Shown piece after piece: positions 14,029-21,068 of a stretch of 21,068 nt of DNA; position 1 is the first letter of the stretch, and every line of letters begins with the position of its first letter. Source of the DNA: a bacterium Ga0077546 (lineage in GTDB: Bacteria > Cyanobacteriota > Vampirovibrionia > Obscuribacterales > Obscuribacteraceae); the NCBI GenBank assembly GCA_001464165.1, contig LNEX01000529.1:1-21068 (forward strand), given 5' to 3'. The position numbers were made by a program, and so were the translations under genes. The notes under the pieces were generated by a model. It was not told the origin of the DNA. It searched no databases and worked only from the letters and a program-made list of their open reading frames with translations.

Positions 14029-14814
14029 TTAAATGACGATGCCACCGTCAACATTGATCACTTGTCCAGTGATCCATCGAGCGTCGCCTGATGCGACGAA
14101 GGCAACAACATCGGCAATATCCTCTGGTTGCCCCAATCTACCTAGAGCAGTTTTATCAATCATGTATTGGTGACCTTCTTCAGGTACGCCATTTTTAAAC
14201 ATATCAGTGACAGTAACACCTGGCGAAACAGAGTTGACTGTAATCTGGCGCTTACCTAGATCTTGAGCCCATATTCTAGAGAGAGTATCAAGGGCCGATT
14301 TGGTAGCCGAATAAAGGCTAGCACCAATCATAGTGGCATCAGCGGCTCCTGACGAAATATTGATGATACGACCGCCGTCATTCATGTGCGGAAGAGCAGC
14401 GATTGTAGTGGCAATTACGCCTTTGACATTAACGTCAAACAAACGATCAAACTGCTCTACGTCAATAGCGTCAATTGGCCCCATTTCAAAGACGCCAGCA
14501 TTGTTGACGAGAATATCAATTTTGCCATTACCAAATGTCTTTGTGATCTCAGCAACAAATGCTGCACTGTCTTGCGCCGAGGTGACATTTGCTTTGACGG
14601 CCACGGCCTCTGAGCCAAGCGCCGTGATTTCGGCCACAACTTTTTCGGCAGCTTCTTTATTGCTAGCATAACTAAGAGCAACGCTAGCACCCTCTGCAGC
14701 TAATTTAAGAGCGATTGCCGCACCGATACCACGCGACCCACCAGTGACCAAGGCAACTTTGCCTTGTAGCCTTTTAGCGACCCCTGTTTTGATTTGTTCT
14801 TGAACTGCTGTCAT
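14029..14814 (-). CDS. Short-chain dehydrogenase/reductase (3-oxoacyl-ACP-reductase-like)
   Basis: A 261-residue classical SDR of normal length, with AGGAGG shortly before its ATG. Motifs: cofactor glycine loop TGGSRGIG (24-31), NNAG (104-107), N129 in FDVNVKG, catalytic Ser in INISSG (about 154), Y168-x3-K172 in YSATKSALD, PGV after beta-6, and the C-terminal WITGQVINVDGG. The basic residue in the TGGSRG loop and the absence of an acidic residue after beta-2 (SYASNK) suggest NADPH. The substrate cannot be read from the sequence; these enzymes are often annotated FabG-like or glucose dehydrogenase-like. It converges on the amidohydrolase with 11 bases between stops and no terminator. Its upstream palindromes suggest it is controlled by a repressor encoded elsewhere. 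Confidence 0.95.
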   Translation of the reverse strand: MTAVQEQIKTGVAKRLQGKVALVTGGSRGIGAAIALKLAAEGASVALSYASNKEAAEKVVAEITALGSEAVAVKANVTSAQDSAAFVAEITKTFGNGKIDILVNNAGVFEMGPIDAIDVEQFDRLFDVNVKGVIATTIAALPHMNDGGRIINISSGAADATMIGASLYSATKSALDTLSRIWAQDLGKRQITVNSVSPGVTVTDMFKNGVPEEGHQYMIDKTALGRLGQPEDIADVVAFVASGDARWITGQVINVDGGIVI

Positions 14815-14852
14815 GCGTCCTCCTGGACCAATGTCTGATTTTGCTGAGCCTT

Positions 14853-14926
14853 CGAATATTCGTTATGCTCGAATATTCGTTATGCTCGATAGATCAATAC
14901 TAGACCGGTCGACTACAAACTGTCAA
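14853..14926 (-). promoter_or_regulatory. Promoter and candidate operators of the dehydrogenase gene
   Basis: Read on the minus strand: -35 TTGACA (14921-14926), 18-bp spacer, -10 TAGTAT (14897-14902). The spacer holds the perfect palindrome GACCGGTC (14903-14910), with partial symmetry beyond it, at the place where TetR-type repressors often bind. Downstream in the leader, the 10-bp palindrome CGAATATTCG occurs twice (14853-14862 and 14870-14879) inside a 17-bp tandem repeat. Promoter and operator calls are from sequence pattern only. Confidence 0.65.
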
Positions 14927-15228
14927 GCCTTTGGCACAAAGCTTTCAAAAAGGTCGAAAAGCTTTACCTGAAAGACGTTTTCAGGCTTACAGAGATTTTT
15001 CGCAGGTTTTTCCCTACACGACTGAAGCTCCCGAATAACAACAAATCAGCCGACACCGCGGTTGTCAATAGAAACAGCTAATAAAATTAGTGCAACAGCC
15101 AATTCAATGTACAAAAAAGCCATTGAATATCACTCAATCAATACAAATGCTATATACCAAAGTGCGCTTCCTGACAGCATTTGCCGCCGATTTGCCAATA
15201 GGCGCCGTGCTATACTAAATATGCTGTG
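14927..15228. other. 302-bp intergenic region between divergent genes
   Basis: No gene is seen. It holds a 7-bp inverted repeat, CCTGAAA-GACGT-TTTCAGG (14967-14985), without a U-run, and an AT-rich stretch. TATACT at 15211-15216 resembles a -10 element for the decarboxylase gene but lacks a well-placed -35. If it is used, transcription would begin almost at the annotated start codon, so the true start may be further downstream. Confidence 0.4.
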
Positions 15229-16731
15229 ATGCTGCTATCAAGCAACACGAGCGGTTACTACCAAGTAAGGTCCTCAAAATTGACCGAACCAGGCAGTTCA
15301 CTGACAACAATAAATTCATGGAACTCTCTAAACAGTGCCATGGAGCGTCATATCAATTTTGAAAAAGCTTCTTTTCATACACCCGGTCACAAAGGCCGCC
15401 TCGACGAACTCTTCGCTTCAGGTTCGTGGCTCAATGCACTCAGCGATTTAACTGAGCTTCCAGGGCTAGACGAGCTGTCGCAGCCGCAGGGCGTACTTAG
15501 CGATATAGAGCACACCTGTAGCAAGATCTGGGGCAGTGCAGCTACATTTCTCTCAGTCAATGGCGCATCGGCAGCCTTAATGTCAGCAATTTTGGCAGCT
15601 CGTGAACTGGGCAACAGCATTCTTATGCCTCGCAACGCTCATCGTGCAGCCATTCAAGCTATTACACTGGCTGGCCTGACACCTATATGGTATGAGCCAA
15701 TCTGGGAAACCAGCTGGGGCTTTTGGGGCAGCGCGACGGTGAACGCTGTAGAGCGGGCCCTCAAAGAAGCAAAAGCCGAGAATACCAAAGAGAATGTGGC
15801 AGCCATTTTAGTGGTATCACCGACCTATCAAGGCGCTTTAAGCGACATTGAAAGTCTAGCCAATTTGGCTCACAGCCACGGTGTTGCCCTAATAGTAGAT
15901 GAAGCTCACGGAGCGCATTTCTTAGCTAACGACAAACGCTCGGCTTTAACATGCGGGGCTGACGCGGTAGCACACTCACTGCACAAAACATTGCCTGGCC
16001 TGACCCAGACCGGACTGGTTCACCTCAGCAAGAATAGTTTGCTCAATCCTGATTCAGTGCGGCGCTCGCTCAATATACTGACGAGCTCAAGCCCAAGCTA
16101 TCTGCTTCTCACATCAATTGAACGCACTGCAAAATATTTAGCTAGCGCCAGCGGTGCCGAGCTTCTCAATTACGTTACAGAACTGAAGAGTTTGCTCGAG
16201 GCCAAGATAAAGACAGCCGGTGCCCTGCGCATTTATGCTAACAGCAATAACTCAAGCAATAGTAGCGTCAGCAGCCGTGGCACTTCACCGACGCACATAC
16301 TGGTGAGCCCTGAACAAGAAGAAGCAACCAATCTCTACAACTTTTTAGTTGATCGCGGTATTTTCCCAGAAGCTATTCTCGGTCAAGGCGTTCTATTTAT
16401 GCTTGGAGCTGGCAGCCAGGAAAAAGATATAGAGATACTTGGTCAAGCACTTATTGCCTTTACGGCCCAAGAAAAGCCAGTCAGCCCGCTATTTTCTCTA
16501 GCCAATAAAACCCTTATTCAAAAGCCTGGTTTCGAACCGGTGCTCACCCCCGATCAAGCGCTTAAACAAAAAACTCATGTCGTAGCAAGGCAAGAGGCCC
16601 AGGGCCAGATCTCGGCGGAGATCGTCTGCCCATGCCCACCAGGAATCCCGGTACTTATACCCGGCCAAAAAATTACCGAGGAGGTGCTTGAATTGACTGA
16701 GAACAAACAGTTCACAGTCATAGCCAACTAA
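15229..16731 (+). CDS. PLP-dependent Orn/Lys/Arg decarboxylase family protein
   Basis: About 500 residues, the size of the short cyanobacterial/Gram-positive form of fold-type I Orn/Lys/Arg decarboxylases. Motifs (numbered from the GTG at 15226): FHTPGHKG (50-57), NGASAAL (112-118), AHRAAIQA (138-145), DEAHGAH (225-231; D225 contacts the PLP ring nitrogen), HSLHKTLPGLTQTG (PLP lysine K254), and the C-terminal CPCPPGIPVLIPGQ. It should decarboxylate a basic amino acid, feeding polyamine synthesis; the exact substrate cannot be assigned. The ATG at 15229 and the GTG at 15226 both have poor ribosome sites, and M39 (15340) is an alternative that still leaves the conserved fold intact. Confidence 0.92.
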   Translation: MLLSSNTSGYYQVRSSKLTEPGSSLTTINSWNSLNSAMERHINFEKASFHTPGHKGRLDELFASGSWLNALSDLTELPGLDELSQPQGVLSDIEHTCSKIWGSAATFLSVNGASAALMSAILAARELGNSILMPRNAHRAAIQAITLAGLTPIWYEPIWETSWGFWGSATVNAVERALKEAKAENTKENVAAILVVSPTYQGALSDIESLANLAHSHGVALIVDEAHGAHFLANDKRSALTCGADAVAHSLHKTLPGLTQTGLVHLSKNSLLNPDSVRRSLNILTSSSPSYLLLTSIERTAKYLASASGAELLNYVTELKSLLEAKIKTAGALRIYANSNNSSNSSVSSRGTSPTHILVSPEQEEATNLYNFLVDRGIFPEAILGQGVLFMLGAGSQEKDIEILGQALIAFTAQEKPVSPLFSLANKTLIQKPGFEPVLTPDQALKQKTHVVARQEAQGQISAEIVCPCPPGIPVLIPGQKITEEVLELTENKQFTVIAN

Positions 16732-16838
16732 GCATGTGAAGCTCTAAGTCCACCATATCTTTTTTTATGTTCAACCCCTGTGTTAAACCCTTATGTCCAG
16801 CGCCTTTGCGCATCGTTCGACTACCACGGAGATACTAA

Positions 16839-16937
16839 ATGGACGTGATTGCTCCAGCCGCCGATCTAACCTCTTTCTTAGAGATTCTGCCACCAGAAAT
16901 GCTACGAAGTAGTAATGGATTTAGGCCGCCTGCCTGA
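16839..16937 (+). other. Displaced N-terminal segment of the R3H ATPase
   Basis: An ATG at 16839 with GGAG 7 bases upstream opens a 32-codon frame, MDVIAPAADLTSFLEILPPE and onward, ending at the TGA at 16935-16937. The DLTSFLEILPPEMLR part is what normally begins Ycf45-like ATPases. The main gene continues in another frame with EVVMDLGRLPEARY from about 16906. The normal stretch between them (a short helix before EVVMDLGR) is absent. The original start was probably here and the two frames were once one gene. Confidence 0.6.
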
Positions 16938-18399
16938 AGCTCGCTATCTCGATAGACATACGCTCTATCTATCAGACCAACCTATTACCCATGATGACCT
17001 CGAAGCAGCCGTAGCAAGAGTGGGTCAATTCTCAAACGACAACCGTGCTGGCATCGAAAGAACTCTGCATAGAATCTCCGCATTACGCAACCGAGCAGGC
17101 AAAATCATTGGCCTCACCTGTCGGGTCGGTCGTGCTATTTCAGGCACAATCGAAGTTATTCGCGACTTGGTTGAGTCAGGTAAGTCAATTCTATTTCTCG
17201 GACCACCAGGGGTTGGCAAAACAACCAAGCTAAGAGAAATGGCTCGGGTGCTTGCTGACGAGTTGATGAAACGAGTAATCGTTATTGACACTTCTAACGA
17301 AATTGCTGGCGACGGCGATGTACCGCACCCCGCTATCGGCAAAGCCAGACGCATGCAAGTGCCGCGCTCAGAGCAACAAGCTGCCGTCATGATTGAAGCG
17401 GTAGAGAATCACACTCCTGAAGTGATTGTTATCGACGAAATCGGAACAGAAGAAGAAGCCCAAGCAGCAAGAACAATTGCTGAACGCGGCGTCACATTAA
17501 TTGGCACGGCCCACGGTAGCGCCCTCGACAACTTGCTTAAAAACCCAACTCTCGTTGACTTGGTCGGTGGCATTCAAACCGTTACCCTGGGCGACGATGA
17601 AGCAAGAAGACGGGGCACACAAAAAACAGTGCTGGAGCGCTCGGCTGAACCAACATTTGATATCTGTATCGAAATTCTTGATAGACAGACTCTGGCAGTG
17701 CACCGCAACGTCGCTGAAGCTGTGGATCAACTACTGCGCGGCTGGCAAATTCATCCTGAGATTCGTCGCCGCGACGAAGCTACGGGAAGTTTTGCTGTTG
17801 TACAAAAACCAGAACCTACCGTTACTGTATCGATGGTCGAAGGCCTAGAGCCTTTCTCCAGCGACTGGGCTTCTCCTAAAGAGACTCACCTCAAGGTCTA
17901 TCCATACGCCGTTAGCAAGGGGCTCCTAGAACGCGTGGTAAAGACCCTACAGTTGCCAGTGGAAGTGGTAAAGGGAATTGACGAAGCCGATGCAATTCTC
18001 GCACTGCGCAGCTATGCTCGGGCCGGCGCCAAGATCTTCAGCCTCGCTGAAGCTCAAGGAGTGCCAGTCTATGTAGTTAAGAGCAATAACTTGCCACAGA
18101 TTCAAAAAGCCCTAAGAGAAGCACTCCACCTTGAAGAATCGACAATCGGTTCTGTTGATATCGAAGGCGATATTGATGAAACCGAAGTCGCTTTAGAAGA
18201 AGCACGGCAGGCCATTGGCCGGGTGATGGATCGGCTTGAACCAACTGAACTCACGCCCCGCAAAGCGTATATAAGAAGATTGCAGCACCAATTAGTGGAA
18301 CGCTTCAATCTTTCAAGCCGCAGTGTAGGAGACGAACCGCAAAGACGTCTGCGCATCTTGCCACCAGCAGGTGCTCAGCAGAATCTGGGTTATATCTAG
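16915..18399 (+). CDS. AAA ATPase with C-terminal R3H domain (Ycf45-like)
   Basis: 494 residues from the ATG at 16915. An ATPase domain comes first: DLGRLPEARYL, Walker A GPPGVGKTT (96-104), VIVIDTSNEIAGDGD, Walker B VIVIDEIG (170-177) and IGTAHGSALDNL. A middle region (about 315-400: VYPYAVSKGLLERVV, ADAILALRSYARAGAKI) leads to the C-terminal R3H domain (about 444-485: LEPTELTPRKAYIRRLQHQL, with EPQRRLRI), which binds single-stranded nucleic acid in this family. The family resembles SpoIIIAA and is common in cyanobacteria and plastids; its biological role is poorly known. The ATG at 16915 has no good ribosome site, and the usual N-terminus lies upstream in another frame (16839-16937). If this is not a sequence error, the protein is N-terminally truncated, with the ATPase core intact. 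Confidence 0.9.
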   Translation: MDLGRLPEARYLDRHTLYLSDQPITHDDLEAAVARVGQFSNDNRAGIERTLHRISALRNRAGKIIGLTCRVGRAISGTIEVIRDLVESGKSILFLGPPGVGKTTKLREMARVLADELMKRVIVIDTSNEIAGDGDVPHPAIGKARRMQVPRSEQQAAVMIEAVENHTPEVIVIDEIGTEEEAQAARTIAERGVTLIGTAHGSALDNLLKNPTLVDLVGGIQTVTLGDDEARRRGTQKTVLERSAEPTFDICIEILDRQTLAVHRNVAEAVDQLLRGWQIHPEIRRRDEATGSFAVVQKPEPTVTVSMVEGLEPFSSDWASPKETHLKVYPYAVSKGLLERVVKTLQLPVEVVKGIDEADAILALRSYARAGAKIFSLAEAQGVPVYVVKSNNLPQIQKALREALHLEESTIGSVDIEGDIDETEVALEEARQAIGRVMDRLEPTELTPRKAYIRRLQHQLVERFNLSSRSVGDEPQRRLRILPPAGAQQNLGYI

Positions 18400-18428
18400 G
18401 TCTAGCTCTTATCTAGTCAAAACAAATT

Positions 18429-18458
18429 GAAAGCCGGATATTTCGATATCCGGCTTTC
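18429..18458 (+). terminator. Strong UUCG hairpin after the R3H ATPase gene
   Basis: A perfect 13-bp stem, GAAAGCCGGATAT (18429-18441) pairing with ATATCCGGCTTTC (18446-18458), closed by a TTCG tetraloop. It starts 30 bases after the stop. The run of T after the stem is weak on the plus strand, so termination may be partial, but the hairpin is the strongest in the window. Confidence 0.8.
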
Positions 18459-18575
18459 TCATTCATAGCTGTCACGTTTGTTTCACGTAGTTGCCACTAT
18501 TGTTGCTACATCGAATCGCTTGTCGCAAGAAACCACCGCAATTGACTTGACCACCCCCAACTTAGTAGGTGAACC

Positions 18576-19208
18576 ATGGCTGATATAGATTTCCAACCGT
18601 CAAAAGTTGAACGAGAAAACGTTGGCAAAACCACTGACGCTACACTCAGTAATGCCCAGAACGAAATCAACTCCGCCCGTGAAGCTGTTCCCAACAACAG
18701 CAAAGCTGAGGTAGCTAGCCAAACTGAAGCAATGACCAAAGGCGACAAGCCAATTCTGCCAGCCTTCGATATGTCTGATTTTGGCGATGGAAAACAGTCG
18801 AAAGACAACGGCTCCGCGACATCAAGCAGCCTCTCTGGCAGTGAGGCTAGCACCAACCGCGAGCAGTCTAAAGACGGTAGTGCAGCAACATCAAGCAGCC
18901 CCTCCGGCAGTGACGCTAGCACCAATCGCGAGCAGTCTAAAGACGGTAGTGCAGCGAAATCTATTGAGTCCGACTCACAGGCAACCAGCGCCGGAGCTGG
19001 CACAGACAGGGCTGGCGCTAGCACAGTAGGCTCACCAGACTCTCCTATAGCTGACGGCCTCACGGGTAGCGAATCTTCAGGAGATGGCAGCACCAAACCT
19101 ACTAGCGATGCGCCAACCCAGACGGGTTCAGACAAAGCAGTCTTCACACCGCCATCCTCAACAGGTAACGTCACCTCGGCCGGTTCGCAAACATCAGTTA
19201 GCCCATAA
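18576..19208 (+). CDS. Ser/Thr/Gly-rich low-complexity protein with 23-residue repeats
   Basis: A 210-residue protein; AGGTG lies about 5 bases before the ATG. No Cys or Trp, few hydrophobic residues, no signal peptide or membrane segment. The sequence is rich in Ser, Thr, Ala, Gly, Asp and Lys and should be disordered. Two 23-residue repeats and part of a third occupy residues 75-129 (SKDGSAATSSSPSGSDASTN followed by REQ). A short more ordered patch lies at 58-72 (KPILPAFDMSDFG), a possible binding motif. A long antisense frame over the same DNA (18506-19261) is a by-product of the Ser-rich codons. Function unknown. It stands alone between two hairpins (18429-18458 and 19272-19303), so it is probably its own transcript. 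Confidence 0.72.
   Translation: MADIDFQPSKVERENVGKTTDATLSNAQNEINSAREAVPNNSKAEVASQTEAMTKGDKPILPAFDMSDFGDGKQSKDNGSATSSSLSGSEASTNREQSKDGSAATSSSPSGSDASTNREQSKDGSAAKSIESDSQATSAGAGTDRAGASTVGSPDSPIADGLTGSESSGDGSTKPTSDAPTQTGSDKAVFTPPSSTGNVTSAGSQTSVSP
18798..18962 (+). repeat. 69-bp tandem repeat in the Ser-rich gene
   Basis: Two full units and a 27-bp partial third unit. The blocks GAGCAGTCTAAAGACGGTAG and GCTAGCACCAA recur with few changes. The near identity of units 2 and 3 implies recent expansion; copy number may vary between strains. Confidence 0.7.
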
Positions 19209-19271
19209 AAAAATAGCTCTAGCCACAGAGCGTCACAAAAATGAACTCTCCATCTCTCCATCTCACTAAAA

Positions 19272-19303
19272 GCAATAGCTCTAGCCCTCGCTGGAGCTAT
19301 TGC
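19272..19303 (+). terminator. Hairpin after the Ser-rich gene
   Basis: A 14-bp stem, GCAATAGCTCTAGC (19272-19285) with GCTGGAGCTATTGC (19290-19303), containing one G-U pair and a CCTC loop, flanked by AAAA and CTTTA. The string AATAGCTCTAGCC also occurs at 19208-19221, directly after the stop codon, as if part of the terminator was copied. Nothing else is seen between 19209 and 19451 apart from the ribosome site of the next gene. Confidence 0.7.
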
Positions 19304-19451
19304 CTTTAGACATAAATGGTAAGAACTGATAGTTTAGAACTGGCCTGACAACCAAATTGTCTTTAAACATCTGTCTGCAATCGATTAAGATTAGGCAACC
19401 TCAAGCAACACTTGGCGGCCCTGTATTCAACACTTACTAGAAGGCAAAAGC

Positions 19452-20141
19452 ATGAAAAATCAATCCCGCTGGAGAAGCACTCGGGGCATGGCAACCTGGC
19501 TTAAGGTCGTCCTTATTGCAGCAGGTCTTTGCCTGCTTGGCTTTATCGGTCTTTGCGTAGTGATGTTTATGGGCTTTCAAAGTGTCACCAGCCCGACAAA
19601 AGTAAAAGAAGCAGCCGCCATATTCATGACTATTGCCGATCCACTACCAACCGGTTTCCAGTATAAGTTCGGTGCAAATTTCTTTGACACACCAATGGTG
19701 GTCATTCAAGGCGACGATACCAAAGCCATTTACACTTTCTTCACTGTGCCTGAGACAGCAAATACTAAAGCTGCCACCACGCCAGAACAAGCCATTGATG
19801 AAATTGCCAAAGGCGGGGCGGCCCCAAGCGCACCAGGTGCTCCCGGTGTACCAAGCACTGCTGCCTCAGGCACCGGTGCTTCAGCTGCGAAAAAACTAAA
19901 AGTCAGCTCTCACTCAACGCTAGATGTCGCGGGACAGAAGATGCCATACGTTATTGGTAACGCCGAGCAAGCAACAAGACCAGACGGCAAGGTTGATAAC
20001 ACTTTCTTTGGTGCTCTCAAATCAACAACCAGCGGAAAGATTATTTTCGTCATGGCTCAATCGATAGATACCTCAGCAGACCCACAGCCCCTGACAATCG
20101 AGACAGTGAAAAAACTGACTGATTCAATCACAAAGTTCTAG
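19452..20141 (+). CDS. Single-pass membrane-anchored hypothetical protein
   Basis: A 229-residue protein with AGAAGG 7 bases before its ATG. A basic N-terminus (MKNQSRWRSTRG) is followed by one long hydrophobic segment at about 15-42 (VVLIAAGLCLLGFIGLCVVM), giving an N-in, C-out anchor with no clear cleavage site. The outer domain has a beta-rich part (about 58-98: DPLPTGFQYKFGANFFDTPM, VVIQGDD, IYTFF), a disordered Ala/Pro/Gly/Thr linker (about 100-150) and a second structured part (KLKVSSHSTLDVAGQKMPYV, IIFVMAQS). No family is recognised with certainty. It is a single gene followed by a good terminator. Confidence 0.78.
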   Translation: MKNQSRWRSTRGMATWLKVVLIAAGLCLLGFIGLCVVMFMGFQSVTSPTKVKEAAAIFMTIADPLPTGFQYKFGANFFDTPMVVIQGDDTKAIYTFFTVPETANTKAATTPEQAIDEIAKGGAAPSAPGAPGVPSTAASGTGASAAKKLKVSSHSTLDVAGQKMPYVIGNAEQATRPDGKVDNTFFGALKSTTSGKIIFVMAQSIDTSADPQPLTIETVKKLTDSITKF

Positions 20142-20162
20142 TTGACTGCGACCGCACGTTCG

Positions 20163-20218
20163 AAAAGGGTTAAGAGACTACTGCATTTTGCAGCCGACTT
20201 TTAACCCTTTTATTTTGT
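20163..20218 (+). terminator. Rho-independent terminator after the membrane-anchored protein
   Basis: AAAAGGGTTAA (20163-20173) pairs with TTAACCCTTTT (20201-20211), followed by ATTTTGTT. A small inner hairpin, CTGCA-TTT-TGCAG (20181-20193), sits in the loop. It begins 21 bases after the stop. The U-rich tail on the plus strand makes this the most typical terminator in the window. Confidence 0.85.
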
Positions 20219-20292
20219 TGCCCTTAAATATAGACACCTACTCCTGATCTACGCGACAAATTTTCAGCCATTTCATACTTAAACGCGAGGCC

Positions 20293-20321
20293 CTTTACGA
20301 TTCCGAATCTTTACGATTCCG
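20293..20321. repeat. Direct repeat CTTTACGATTCCG upstream of the right-edge gene
   Basis: The 13-base string occurs at 20293-20305 and 20309-20321, a 16-bp period, about 80-110 bases before the gene at 20402. Spaced direct repeats upstream of a gene can be regulator sites (for example for OmpR-type regulators); this is inference. The remaining 20219-20401 sequence shows nothing else clear. Confidence 0.45.
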
Positions 20322-20401
20322 GAGATAGTTAGACATGGTTTAGACATTTCTCCATAGTTTAATTGCCTAATAGAGACCCAACCAACTTTATTGGCAGGCT
20401 A

Positions 20402-21068
20402 ATGATGAGTAGATTTTATGCGGCTCTTCCGTCTAGTAACAAAATTAAAAAACTTTGTCACTCAAATGATGATTTGCACACGTCCCTTCAGGCTCTCTGC
20501 ATCTTTCTAGCCGTAGGCATTGTCTCATTTATTTTGTTCTGCATATCAGACGTAGTGACTGAAGTAGTTTCATATATTAGTACTGGTTTCTTTAGTGACA
20601 CTTTGGGAAGCGAGGACTGGCTTTGGTCAACTGTTTTCGCTGCTTTCGTCAGCACTTCAGCAATATTGAGTCTAACTATTTTGGGGAAGGTTTATCTACG
20701 TTCTAAATTTGGACCTCCAGCATATGTTCATTCGTTCGTGATCGATCTCCCTCAAATATTTGCCATACGATTGTGCCAAAATTACATGACAGAGCGAGTC
20801 GCTGATGAGTCTTGGCTGCTCGATGCCGACGGTAAACGAATAATTGGACTCATGAAAGAGACCTGTCACGCGTCAACATATGTAGAGCTGACTACAATGG
20901 CGATAGAGCAAGAACGAACATTAATTGTCGTCAGAGCTGACACTGTCCCTACTGGCAGAGCAGCACTTCTAAGCGGCTTCTTTTGTGATTTTGGTAAATG
21001 CCGAGAAGCCGCCTGTAGCGTGATAGAAATATTTAGTTCGTATATAAGTCACTGCCGGCTGCAGGATA
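20402..21068 (+). CDS. Two-TM hypothetical protein, cut by the window edge
   Basis: An open frame begins with two adjacent ATGs (20402 and 20405) and has no stop before the end (222 codons). An AGG lies 6 bases before the second ATG, which may be the true start. The protein begins MMSRFYAALPSSNKIKK, has hydrophobic segments at about 29-50 (LQALCIFLAVGIVSFILFCI) and 73-98, then a cytoplasmic-type domain of more than 120 residues with seven or more Cys (CHAST, GFFCDFGKCREAAC, SHC). The frame reads like a real protein, with mixed secondary structure. No family recognised. The C-terminus is outside the window. Confidence 0.72.
   Translation, partial: MMSRFYAALPSSNKIKKLCHSNDDLHTSLQALCIFLAVGIVSFILFCISDVVTEVVSYISTGFFSDTLGSEDWLWSTVFAAFVSTSAILSLTILGKVYLRSKFGPPAYVHSFVIDLPQIFAIRLCQNYMTERVADESWLLDADGKRIIGLMKETCHASTYVELTTMAIEQERTLIVVRADTVPTGRAALLSGFFCDFGKCREAACSVIEIFSSYISHCRLQD

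Noticed and set aside
18506..19261. Minus-strand open frame of 251 codons over the Ser-rich gene
   Set aside because: Long antisense frames are expected opposite Ser/Thr-rich repeats. It lacks a ribosome site, and its repeats mirror those of the plus-strand gene.

Overview
The window looks like a bacterial chromosome of about 50% GC. Two conserved genes on the right point to the cyanobacterial side of the tree: an AAA ATPase with a C-terminal R3H domain (Ycf45-like) and a small Orn/Lys/Arg decarboxylase of the cyanobacterial type. With no photosynthesis genes and many unfamiliar small proteins, a non-photosynthetic relative such as the Melainabacteria/Vampirovibrionia (for example Obscuribacterales) is a reasonable guess. 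This is inference; no marker gene here settles it.

Left part (1 to about 12,950): an accessory cluster, every gene on the minus strand. Reading leftward it holds a sensor histidine kinase broken at its phospho-acceptor site, a small possible beta-grasp protein, a protein with a second copy at the window's left edge, two tandem leucine-rich-repeat (LRR) proteins of 21-residue units, a two-TM protein and its decayed tandem copy, an Ala-rich protein, an OmpR-type response regulator, a mini-protein with an internal duplication, an all-helical TPR-like protein, an SPFH protein closest to the HIR (hypersensitive-induced reaction) branch, an octapeptide-repeat beta-solenoid protein, a third LRR protein, a charged helical protein, a four-TM protein, a TM-anchored helical protein, and the edge copy. 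Most genes have a good Shine-Dalgarno and short gaps. Duplication is heavy: tandem genes with their leaders, a 350-bp repeat on both sides of the kinase, and several short dispersed repeats. The mix of LRR, solenoid, SPFH and membrane proteins beside a two-component regulator suggests a cell-surface or envelope-stress locus, but no function is proven.

Middle (13,154 to 14,814): an M20D-type amidohydrolase lacking the lid domain and one catalytic Glu converges on a short-chain dehydrogenase. The dehydrogenase has a clear promoter with a palindrome inside its spacer and two identical palindromes in its leader.

Right part (15,229 to the end, all plus strand): the decarboxylase; the R3H ATPase, whose N-terminus is interrupted by a frame change; a Ser/Thr-rich repeat protein; a membrane-anchored unknown protein; and a two-TM protein cut by the window edge. 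Strong hairpins follow three of these genes. No tRNA, rRNA, CRISPR array or intact insertion sequence was seen.
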